Origin: Anaerolineae bacterium
GTDB lineage: Bacteria > Chloroflexota > Anaerolineae > Aggregatilineales > J027
Direction: 5' to 3'
Length of the DNA stretch: 64,000 bases
Assembly (NCBI GenBank): GCA_021463865.1
Contig: JAJTXY010000011.1
Location: 65,761-129,760, forward strand
This document shows positions 17,350-24,186 of the stretch, piece by piece. The stretch's first letter is position 1, and each line of letters starts with the position of its first letter. The position numbers were made by a program, and so were the translations under genes. The notes below the pieces were generated by a model. That model was not told where the DNA came from and did no database searches. It saw nothing but the letters and a program-made list of their open reading frames with translations.

Positions 17350-18162
17350 TTGAAAACCATTTGGCTCACTTATTCTTGGCTTGATAATGAAAACAAAGAT
17401 GTTGATTTTATAGCCCAAGAACTCCTTAACTTTGGGATTGGTGTCAAATTAGATCGGTGGAACATCCAAGCTGGCAGAAGACTTTGGGATCAAATTGCGA
17501 ATTTCATAGAAAACCCTACAGAATGTGATGGGTGGATTCTATATGCTACTCAAAATAGTCTTGGTAGCGAGGCATGTCGAGAAGAATTCTCTATTGCGTT
17601 GGATAGAGCACTTCATGCCCGAAGCGAAGTATTTCCGATTTTTGGACTATTCCCAAACTCAATAGAGAGAGACTTGATACCTGCGAGTATCAGAAATAGG
17701 CTGTACATTAGCTTAACTGACCCGAATTGGAAAGAACGGATAAAAGCCAGCTTAGAAGGTCGCCCTATATTAACCACCAAAGAGAGTGTAGAGCCATACT
17801 CATTTACTATCCATCAGCAAGAAGTCTCTGGTAAAAGCCTCTTTTGTCTTGAAATCAGACCCCGTGCTGGCTCATGGTCACCATTTTTTATGGCGATCCC
17901 AATGGATGAAACAGCTAAAGTGCAGCCGCAAATCCGACATGGCCCAAAAAACAAACCATTTCCAATGATAAGAAGTGTGGTCCTAACGGGTGTCATGGAA
18001 GGTGAGATTATGCAACGAGGGATTAAATGGTGGTGGATGTCCGCCTCAGACGAAGCAACACCAACAACCAGCTACTACCTTGAATGCCAAACTCTCCCAA
18101 GCAGCATCATATTTGGTGTTTTGGATGAGGAACCTAAATATGTCGTTACAATCCCTCAGTGA
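17350..18162 (+). CDS. TIR-domain protein with uncharacterised C-terminal domain
   Basis: A 270-residue protein. Residues 1-~125 form a TIR domain (TIR_2 type): strand A KTIWLTYSWLDNE, helix DVDFIAQELLNFGIGVKLD, WNIQAG (BB-loop region), then SLGSEACREEF. There Glu79 sits where the catalytic glutamate of NAD-cleaving TIR domains is expected (C-x-x-E). Residues about 135-270 are a separate beta-rich, Trp-containing domain that was not recognised. The start codon is TTG with AGGAGAG upstream. The gene is visibly richer in A+T than accC and moaA on either side and has no partner in its operon, which suggests horizontal acquisition. A defence role is plausible but unproven. Confidence 0.8.
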   Translation: MKTIWLTYSWLDNENKDVDFIAQELLNFGIGVKLDRWNIQAGRRLWDQIANFIENPTECDGWILYATQNSLGSEACREEFSIALDRALHARSEVFPIFGLFPNSIERDLIPASIRNRLYISLTDPNWKERIKASLEGRPILTTKESVEPYSFTIHQQEVSGKSLFCLEIRPRAGSWSPFFMAIPMDETAKVQPQIRHGPKNKPFPMIRSVVLTGVMEGEIMQRGIKWWWMSASDEATPTTSYYLECQTLPSSIIFGVLDEEPKYVVTIPQ

Positions 18163-18173
18163 TAAGTAGTTTT

Positions 18174-19154
18174 TTATCCCCCGATTTGGCTCATCACGCG
18201 GGTAAGGGGAATGACATTATTATCGAGGTCATGCCCCCACGGTTTATGCCAGATGCCCTCTAAAATCATCTGCTTAAGGTCTTCCAGCGTGGCCCCCTGA
18301 CGCAAGGGGGTCAGCAGATCCACCTCTTTATCCCGCAATAAGCACAACCGCAGCACCCCATCTGCTGTTAACCGGGCACGGTTACAACTAGCACAGAAAG
18401 GTTCGGTGACACTGCTAATCAAGCCAATCGTGCCGCGTGCCCCCGGTAATCTATAAAGCCGCGCTTCGCCATCCAATTTGCCATTATCCACCAGTTCCAA
18501 CGGGCCGAGCGCATCCTCAATCCGCTGGCGGATTTCGACATCCGTTACAATTTGCTGTTGGGCAAACTCGGCAACATCGGCAAACGGCATCATTTCAATA
18601 AAACGGAACTGCCAATCATGCTCTATTGTGAGTTCGGCCAGTGAGGGAATATCGTCGTCATTGAACCCGCGCACCACCACCGCATTCAGCTTGAGGGGCG
18701 TTAGGCCGACTTCCTCGGATGCGAGAATCCCATTCCACACGTCTTCCAATTTTCCCCAACGTGTGATGCGGTGAAATTTGTCGGGGTCAAGGGTATCCAC
18801 ACTAATATTGACACGATCCAAGCCCGCCTCTTTGAGGGGTTGGGCCAAACGCGAAAGCAGCACGCCATTAGTTGTCATCCCAATTTGCTGGACGCCATCC
18901 ATCTGCCGCAGTTCCCGCACAATATCCACGATGTTGGCGCGAATGGTGGGTTCACCTCCGGTCAAGCGATATTTGCTGAAGCCCAGATCAGCAAACAAAC
19001 GCAGCAGCAAAATCACCTCGTCATCCTGCATCAATTCAGCGCTGGGCCGGAAAACAATATCCTCCGGCATACAATACACACAACGCAAATTGCATTTGTC
19101 GGTCAGCGAGACACGTAGGTATTGGATATTGCGTCCAAAGCGATCTAGGGGCAT
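18174..19154 (-). CDS. moaA: GTP 3',8-cyclase
   Basis: Radical SAM enzyme that starts molybdenum cofactor synthesis by converting GTP to cyclic dehydro-GTP (with MoaC, to cPMP). The 326 residues contain the SAM-cluster motif CNLRCVYC (Cys21, 25, 28) after VSLTDK, the glycine motif LTGGEPTIR, and the second 4Fe-4S cluster CASCNRARLTADGVLRLC near residue 255. The catalytic C-terminal Gly-Gly is present (MSQIGG). No other moa gene is in the window. It is convergent with the TIR gene with an 11-base gap. Confidence 0.95.
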   Translation of the reverse strand: MPLDRFGRNIQYLRVSLTDKCNLRCVYCMPEDIVFRPSAELMQDDEVILLLRLFADLGFSKYRLTGGEPTIRANIVDIVRELRQMDGVQQIGMTTNGVLLSRLAQPLKEAGLDRVNISVDTLDPDKFHRITRWGKLEDVWNGILASEEVGLTPLKLNAVVVRGFNDDDIPSLAELTIEHDWQFRFIEMMPFADVAEFAQQQIVTDVEIRQRIEDALGPLELVDNGKLDGEARLYRLPGARGTIGLISSVTEPFCASCNRARLTADGVLRLCLLRDKEVDLLTPLRQGATLEDLKQMILEGIWHKPWGHDLDNNVIPLTRVMSQIGG

Positions 19155-19444
19155 GTTCTTGTTCCATCCACAGGAAAAAAGGCTATCTATTGGACTACAC
19201 TATCTCTCAAAAATTACATACGAGTTACAAAATCTGAATTTTTCTAATGTTTATTTGCATAATTCAATGATACCCAAGTTTTTTGTCCAAAACAAGTAAA
19301 AGCAACCCGCCTACTGAGTTATAAAATCTACCCGTGCTCAAACAAACCAAATTCTAACGTTCAACGCAGGGCGATTGTTTATCTGGCAAGTCCAATGAAA
19401 GGGATTTTTTCCATATAACTGGCCCTTATCTAAAAAATTTAAGG

Positions 19445-19473
19445 TTGACGTTAAAGCGCCTTAACCATAACCT
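19445..19473 (+). promoter_or_regulatory. Promoter-like element inside an inverted repeat
   Basis: TTGACG, a 17-base spacer and TAACCT. The element lies within the dyad AAGGTT N4 TTAA N6 TTAA N4 AACCTT (19441-19474), so a repressor could cover both promoter boxes. Its target could be nrdR about 240 bases downstream. Confidence 0.4.
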
Positions 19474-19567
19474 TTTTCGGGTTTACAAACCAAATTTTAC
19501 CTCTCACTAGTACCCAAGTCCTGTTTCTGGAACAGGTGTGCATGTGATAGAGTAGTGGTCAGTCAAA

Positions 19568-19583
19568 ACACCATATACAGTGT
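19568..19583 (+). promoter_or_regulatory. NrdR box 1
   Basis: ACACCATATACAGTGT closely matches the known NrdR-box consensus (ACACWATATATNGTGT). It lies 131 bases upstream of the nrdR start. Confidence 0.85.
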
Positions 19584-19598
19584 TTATAAAAGTGGCAA

Positions 19599-19614
19599 CC
19601 ACCATATATGAGGG
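19599..19614 (+). promoter_or_regulatory. NrdR box 2
   Basis: CCACCATATATGAGGG is a weaker copy, offset exactly 31 bases (three helical turns) from box 1. Paired 16-bp boxes with a 15-16 bp linker are the known NrdR arrangement. This predicts autoregulation of nrdR and repression of the reductase genes behind it. Confidence 0.75.
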
Positions 19615-19713
19615 TATGTGACCCTCAAGACATGGCGGAGTGTGATATTTTTTTCCTTTTTTAGGACAGATGTCGTTAGAAAAAATTCAGAATCATTAAA
19701 CCGAGTAGGATAT

Positions 19714-20199
19714 ATGCGCTGTCCATATTGTGGAGTTATCAATCAAAGTCGAGTGCTGGATACTGGCCCAGACCAACGGGGGGGAATTCGTCGCCGCCGT
19801 GAATGTGAGGTCTGTGGCAAACGGTTTAGCACACTCGAACGCGCCATCATCCAGACCCCCCTACTCATCAAAGGCAATGGGGATCGTGAGGAATTTGACC
19901 GCGAAAAGCTGTTACGCGGGATTCGCATCGCCACCGCCAAGCGCCCTATCTCCGCCACCGACATTGACAAAATGGTGGATCACATCGAGCAAAATCTTCA
20001 GCAGATGGGCCGCGCCGAAGTGTCCAGCCGCGTGGTTGGAGATATGGTTATTGAAGGTTTAAAAGCGCTCGATCTGATTGCCTACCTACGTTATGCCATT
20101 GTCTATCTCGGTTTAGACAACCTCGAAAGTGTGCAGCGGGAGATTGACCACATGCTCGCCGGGGGTCAGCCTTCCAAAAAGGGCAACAAAACTCCCTAG
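19714..20199 (+). CDS. nrdR: Transcriptional repressor NrdR
   Basis: ATP/dATP-sensing repressor of ribonucleotide reductase genes. The 161 residues comprise a zinc ribbon (MRCPYCG and CEVCGKRF, cysteines 3, 6, 31 and 34), an Arg-rich GGIRRRRECE, then an ATP-cone domain (LLIKGNGDREEFDREKLLRGI). Upstream in-frame codons from 19618 exist, but MRCPYCG is the family N-terminus, so the ATG at 19714 was chosen. Two NrdR boxes lie upstream, and the class II reductase gene follows after 151 bases, with a CGCACCA / TGGTGCG hairpin in the gap. Confidence 0.95.
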   Translation: MRCPYCGVINQSRVLDTGPDQRGGIRRRRECEVCGKRFSTLERAIIQTPLLIKGNGDREEFDREKLLRGIRIATAKRPISATDIDKMVDHIEQNLQQMGRAEVSSRVVGDMVIEGLKALDLIAYLRYAIVYLGLDNLESVQREIDHMLAGGQPSKKGNKTP

Positions 20200-20350
20200 C
20201 CGCACCAACCGAAGTCCTTTACGAACACGGGGTGGTGCGAGAAAAATCCACATGACCCTGTGTTTTTGTCTGTAAGCATCTTAATGGATCACTTAATTGA
20301 CTACCCCTATTAATCATAGTAGTCATGCAAAACGAAGGAGATGAAACGTT

Positions 20351-21211
20351 ATGGGTTCAACGAGCCTCACCAAAACTGACTCACATGAATTTGTCAAAAC
20401 CCCACTGCCCGAAGATTTAGCCAAGCGTGACATCGGTTTAACTGAAAATGCCCGGACTGTTCTCAAAAAACGGTATCTGCGGCGCGGCCCAGATGGAAAA
20501 CCCGTCGAGACGGTTGAAGAAATGTTTTGGCGTGTAGCCTATAACGTCGCCCTTGCAGAAAAAACCCTCGGCGGAGATGAAGGCCAAGTGGAACAATGGG
20601 CACGCAAATTTTATGACTTATTGACCGGATTACAATTTTTCCCCAACAGCCCTACTTTCACCGGGGCGGGCACGCCGTTGGGCCAACTCGCCGCGTGTTT
20701 CGTCCTTAAAATTGATGATGATATGGGGCGCACGGGGTCGGGGATTTTTGAAACCCTACGTCACGCCGCCTTGATTCAACAGACCGGCGGGGGCAATGGG
20801 TTCTCCTTCAGTCGCCTCCGACCCAAAGGCTCGATTGTCAAAACCTCGAATGGAACAGCAACTGGCCCGATTGGTTTCTTACGCGTCTATGACCAAGCCT
20901 TCGGGGAGATAGCCCAAGGAGGCTCCAGACGTGGGGCCAATATGGCAGTATTATCAGTAAGTCATCCTGATATACGAGATTTTATCACTTGCAAATCTAA
21001 AGAGGGCAATATCTCTAACTTCAACATAAGCGTGGGAATAACCGACGAATTCCTAAAGCGCTACGAAGAAGGACAACAAAATACCGGGAAAATCTGCTTC
21101 GAATTGGTTGACGGTAGCAAATTATATTGCGACCCCAATGAAAAAGTATGTATTGATGGTCAGGAGATGACAGCCCGTGAAGCAAAAGAGACGCGCAGGG
21201 CCACGCCCTGA
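20351..21211 (+). CDS. nrdJ: Class II (B12-dependent) ribonucleotide reductase, N-terminal fragment
   Basis: The 5' part of a fractured adenosylcobalamin-dependent reductase that makes deoxynucleotides from ribonucleotides. Residues 1-241 match the family: the first redox cysteine is Cys116 (LAACFVLK), followed by [38 protein letters not shown] and [19 protein letters not shown]. Homology stops at about residue 241 (position 21073). The remaining 45 residues (from [19 protein letters not shown] to ETRRATP) have no counterpart in the reductases I can recall. They do not look like an intein N-terminus (no C-x3-T-x-V block). The last 35 bases overlap the homing endonuclease gene. The active site is completed only by the fragment at 22117. 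Confidence 0.9.
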   Translation: MGSTSLTKTDSHEFVKTPLPEDLAKRDIGLTENARTVLKKRYLRRGPDGKPVETVEEMFWRVAYNVALAEKTLGGDEGQVEQWARKFYDLLTGLQFFPNSPTFTGAGTPLGQLAACFVLKIDDDMGRTGSGIFETLRHAALIQQTGGGNGFSFSRLRPKGSIVKTSNGTATGPIGFLRVYDQAFGEIAQGGSRRGANMAVLSVSHPDIRDFITCKSKEGNISNFNISVGITDEFLKRYEEGQQNTGKICFELVDGSKLYCDPNEKVCIDGQEMTAREAKETRRATP

Positions 21212-22124
21212 TTTGGACGAATTCAAAACCTATGAGTTTTTATATGAGCAACTTGTAGTCTTGAAGAAGAGCAAGAAGCAACTCGCAGAGGAAATTGGCG
21301 TGTCTCAAGCAACTATAAATCATTGGACTGCTAAATATGAGTTTAGTGTTAACTTTCATTCTCAATCCAACATTGGGAAGGCTAGGCCGCCCCATACAGA
21401 TGAAGTAAAACTGGCTTTGAGTGAGAAATTTAAGCAGCTATATGCCGAAGGAAGACGGCCTATCAATTTCAAAGGCAGAGAAGTCCGAACTTGCGAGATC
21501 TGCGGCACAGAATTTGAAGTCATTAAGGATTCTGAAAATTCCAAACAGCAGGAAAAAACGACTTGTAGTCGTAAATGTGCGGACAGAAAACACTCTCTAT
21601 ATATGATTTCTCAATCGCCTAAAGTGGAGAAAAAGGTCATTGTATGTAAACAGTGTGGAAGGGAGTTTATGGTTTTTCCAAGTCTTGCCCATCTTCAGTT
21701 TTGTTCATATGAATGTTTGTTTGCCAGCCGTCGGGGTAAGACTTTTGAGGAATTATATGGCTCGGAAAGAGCAGATGAAATCAAGGTAAAACTGGCAAAG
21801 TTCAGATCGGCTCAATCCCAAATTTTTGTCACACGGCCTGTATTAAGACTCGTTGAGGCACTGATTCCGCTTATAGGCCCACCTGAATTGGAATACCAAA
21901 TTGAAAAATACACTGTGGATTTATGTTACCCAGAAGCAAAGCTGGTCATAGAAGTTGATGGGAATTATTGGCACAACTATCCAGATGGACTTGAGCGAGA
22001 CAAGGTAAAAAATAAATATCTGGAGGCCAGAGGATGGAAAGTCCTCCGCTATTGGGAAAGCGACATTCTAGCTAACGTTGAAGATATAGCCTTGCAAATT
22101 AAGGAGAAAAAACTAAATGATTAA
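21177..22124 (+). CDS. Vsr-like (EDxHD) homing endonuclease interrupting nrdJ
   Basis: A 315-residue probable site-specific endonuclease. A helix-turn-helix ([18 protein letters not shown], about 33-50) is followed by two Cys4 zinc fingers (Cys106, 109, 130, 134 and Cys157, 160, 176, 180). The nuclease core is at about 238-300: [20 protein letters not shown], His266, Asp275, ending [12 protein letters not shown]. The E-x-D...H...D order is that of the Vsr-related EDxHD family known from phage introns and fractured genes. GTG start at 21177 with AGGAG ten bases upstream. The frame differs from both nrdJ pieces; it overlaps the first by 35 bases and the second by 8. A+T-rich compared with the surroundings, as expected of a recent mobile gene. 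Confidence 0.85.
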   Translation: MKQKRRAGPRPDLDEFKTYEFLYEQLVVLKKSKKQLAEEIGVSQATINHWTAKYEFSVNFHSQSNIGKARPPHTDEVKLALSEKFKQLYAEGRRPINFKGREVRTCEICGTEFEVIKDSENSKQQEKTTCSRKCADRKHSLYMISQSPKVEKKVIVCKQCGREFMVFPSLAHLQFCSYECLFASRRGKTFEELYGSERADEIKVKLAKFRSAQSQIFVTRPVLRLVEALIPLIGPPELEYQIEKYTVDLCYPEAKLVIEVDGNYWHNYPDGLERDKVKNKYLEARGWKVLRYWESDILANVEDIALQIKEKKLND

Positions 22125-24027
22125 CTTATCCGGCAAGGAAATTGCTGATATTCGGAATGCGGGTGACTTTGAACTGATAAATCCTCATGATAATACTATG
22201 TGGGAGATTGTTCAAGCTGACGAGATTTTCAAGATGATTGTCGAATACGCGCATCATAACGGCGAACCGGGTGTGTTATTTTTGGATGCCGCCAACCGCG
22301 AAAATCCCGTTCCCCATCTTTATGAATTGGAATCTACAAATCCATGTGGCGAACAATTTTTAGGCCCATTTGAAAACTGCTGTCTAGGGTCTGTGAACCT
22401 AAGTCAACACATTACAAACGACGATCAAGTGGACTGGGAAAAACTCGCCGAATCAGTAGCGACCTCGACCCGTTTCTTGGACGATGTGGTAACTGCCAAT
22501 GCTTATGTGCCTGCCATCCCTCAATTGCGCGAAGCCGCCGAAAATGTGCGCCGCATCGGATTGGGTATCATGGGCTTGGGCGATATGATGTACCATCTCG
22601 GCATCCGCTATGGCTCGATTGAAGGCCAAGAATTCGCCAGTCAGGTCATGGAATTTGTACGCTATCACGCCATGCAGACCAGCATCGAACTCGCCAAAGA
22701 GCGCGGCCCATTCCCCGCCATTGAGGGTAGCCGCTATGACCCCAATAATCTCAAATGGACAGCCCCCAAACCTATTGTCGAACACAAATCGGATTGGGGA
22801 CGGCCTACGGTGGATTGGAAGAAAATTGAAAAGGGACTCAAGAAATATGGCATCCGTAATGGCGCACAATTGACCGTCGCGCCAACTGGAACTATCGCTA
22901 CGGTAGCAGGCTGCGAGGCCTATGGCTGTGAACCCGTTTTCGCCCTCGCCTATCTGCGTTATGTCAATGAAAACGCGGGCAATACCGACGCCAAAATCAC
23001 CCTGCAATACACCAGCCCCTTGTTTGAAAACGCGCTCCGTAAAGCCGGACTCGATCAAGCGACCATGGATAAAATCGTGGCACAGGTCAACGAAACAGGC
23101 TCATGCCAAAATATCCCCGAAGTGCCAGAAAACATCCGTCGCGTGTTTGTGACCGCTGGTGACATCACCGCCGAGGAACATATTCGGATGCAGGCGGCCC
23201 TCCAAGCGCATACTGATAATGCAATTTCGAAAACGATCAATTTCCCGGCAGGCACGACGGAAGAAGAAGTTGCCACCGCCTATCTGCTCGGTTGGAAACT
23301 CGGCTGCAAGGGCTTAACCGTGTATGTCACGGGCAGCCGGGAAGTGGTCGTTTTGGAAACCGCTGAAACTAAGAAAAAGAAGGAAGGCGGTCAAAGCGAA
23401 ACACCTGTAGCCGCACCCGCAACCCCAGTCGCGCCGCAGCCCCTCCCATTGTTTAATGAGGATAAAAAGCCCCGCCCAAGCAACTTGGAAGGCAAAACCT
23501 ATCGGATGCCAACCCCGGCAGGCACGAGCTATATCACCATCAATGAAAATGGCGAGGGGCATGGTCAGCCATTCGAGGTCTTTATTCACACCTCCAAAGC
23601 CGGATCGGAAATCGCTGCCGTCTCAGAAGCGATAGGACGCCTCATTTCGCTGGTTCTGCGACTGGCCTCGCCTGTTAGCCCACGTAACCGTGTCAAACAA
23701 ATTGTGCGCCAACTAGGGGGCATCGGCGGTGGACGGCAGCTAGGCATAGGCCCCAACAAAGTCATCAGCCTGCCCGATGCCGTCTCACAGGTTTTACAGC
23801 AGTATCTCGATGACACCGCCGAGGCCGACAATCTGCCCCAAATTCCGCGCAAGGCCACTCAACAAATGGCCCTCCTGCCAGCGGAAAATGGCAACGGCAC
23901 GGCGGAAGAAAGGTCGCATATGGAGTTTATGCACATCGGCGACATCTGCCCTGAATGCGGCACATCCACCCTGATGCGTGAAGAAGGTTGCTTGCACTGC
24001 TACACGTGTGGGTATAGCGAGTGCTAA
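22117..24027 (+). CDS. nrdJ: Class II ribonucleotide reductase, C-terminal fragment
   Basis: The 636-residue 3' part of the reductase. The first 15 residues are extra, and homology resumes at Gly16 (GDFELINPHDN). It carries the thiyl-radical cysteine Cys77 and the glutamate of STNPCGEQ, the second redox cysteine Cys88 (ENCCLGSVNL), RRIGLGIMGLGDM, LTVAPTGTIATVAG and NISKTIN-type phosphate binding (DNAISKTINFPAG). A Pro/Ala linker and a TSCPD-type domain follow (about 450-580). It ends in a Cys4 ribbon (CPECG ... CYTCGYSEC) that may re-reduce the active site. Its own AAGGAG lies nine bases before the ATG, which overlaps the endonuclease stop. It is thus set up to be made as a separate polypeptide that must assemble with the N-terminal fragment, unless RNA or protein splicing occurs. 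Confidence 0.92.
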   Translation: MINLSGKEIADIRNAGDFELINPHDNTMWEIVQADEIFKMIVEYAHHNGEPGVLFLDAANRENPVPHLYELESTNPCGEQFLGPFENCCLGSVNLSQHITNDDQVDWEKLAESVATSTRFLDDVVTANAYVPAIPQLREAAENVRRIGLGIMGLGDMMYHLGIRYGSIEGQEFASQVMEFVRYHAMQTSIELAKERGPFPAIEGSRYDPNNLKWTAPKPIVEHKSDWGRPTVDWKKIEKGLKKYGIRNGAQLTVAPTGTIATVAGCEAYGCEPVFALAYLRYVNENAGNTDAKITLQYTSPLFENALRKAGLDQATMDKIVAQVNETGSCQNIPEVPENIRRVFVTAGDITAEEHIRMQAALQAHTDNAISKTINFPAGTTEEEVATAYLLGWKLGCKGLTVYVTGSREVVVLETAETKKKKEGGQSETPVAAPATPVAPQPLPLFNEDKKPRPSNLEGKTYRMPTPAGTSYITINENGEGHGQPFEVFIHTSKAGSEIAAVSEAIGRLISLVLRLASPVSPRNRVKQIVRQLGGIGGGRQLGIGPNKVISLPDAVSQVLQQYLDDTAEADNLPQIPRKATQQMALLPAENGNGTAEERSHMEFMHIGDICPECGTSTLMREEGCLHCYTCGYSEC

Positions 24028-24043
24028 TTTAAAAGACTGTTCA

Positions 24044-24075
24044 ATAGAGGGAGCAATCATGTTCCCTCTATTTTT
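24044..24075 (+). terminator. Terminator of the nrd operon
   Basis: Perfect 9-bp stem ATAGAGGGA / TCCCTCTAT with a 10-base loop, followed by TTTTG. Confidence 0.85.
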
Positions 24076-24186
24076 GTCTCAGATTGCCCCGCCCCGAATT
24101 TCCATGAGATAATGACTAAATCATTGTTATATTAACGTCAGCACGACCCTGCTTTAAAAAAATCTCTTGAAAGCGAGGATTGATTC

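Larger units (their letters stand above)
19155..19713. other. 559-base intergenic control region between moaA and nrdR
   Basis: No gene seen. AT-rich. From left to right it holds a promoter-like element within a dyad (19445-19473), a palindrome CCTGTTtctggAACAGG (19520-19536), two NrdR boxes (19568-19614), and AGGATAT just ahead of the nrdR ATG. The moaA promoter should also lie here but was not identified. Confidence 0.6.

Noticed and set aside
19520-19536. CCTGTTtctggAACAGG as a LexA (SOS) box
   Set aside because: The spacing differs from the E. coli CTGT-N8-ACAG box (seven bases here), and no SOS gene is adjacent; kept only as an unassigned dyad.
20200-20350. Cobalamin riboswitch before nrdJ
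   Set aside because: No B12-box sequence could be seen; only a CGCACCA / TGGTGCG hairpin is present.
22082-22095. AAGATATAGCC near the end of the endonuclease gene, resembling the S element of group I introns
   Set aside because: It is coding (VEDIAL) and no convincing R-element partner pairs with it nearby. A covariance-model scan would settle it.
21070-22165. In-frame intein in the reductase
   Set aside because: The three reading frames differ, the first piece has no intein block A, and the second piece has only 15 extra residues with no HN-C/S/T ending.
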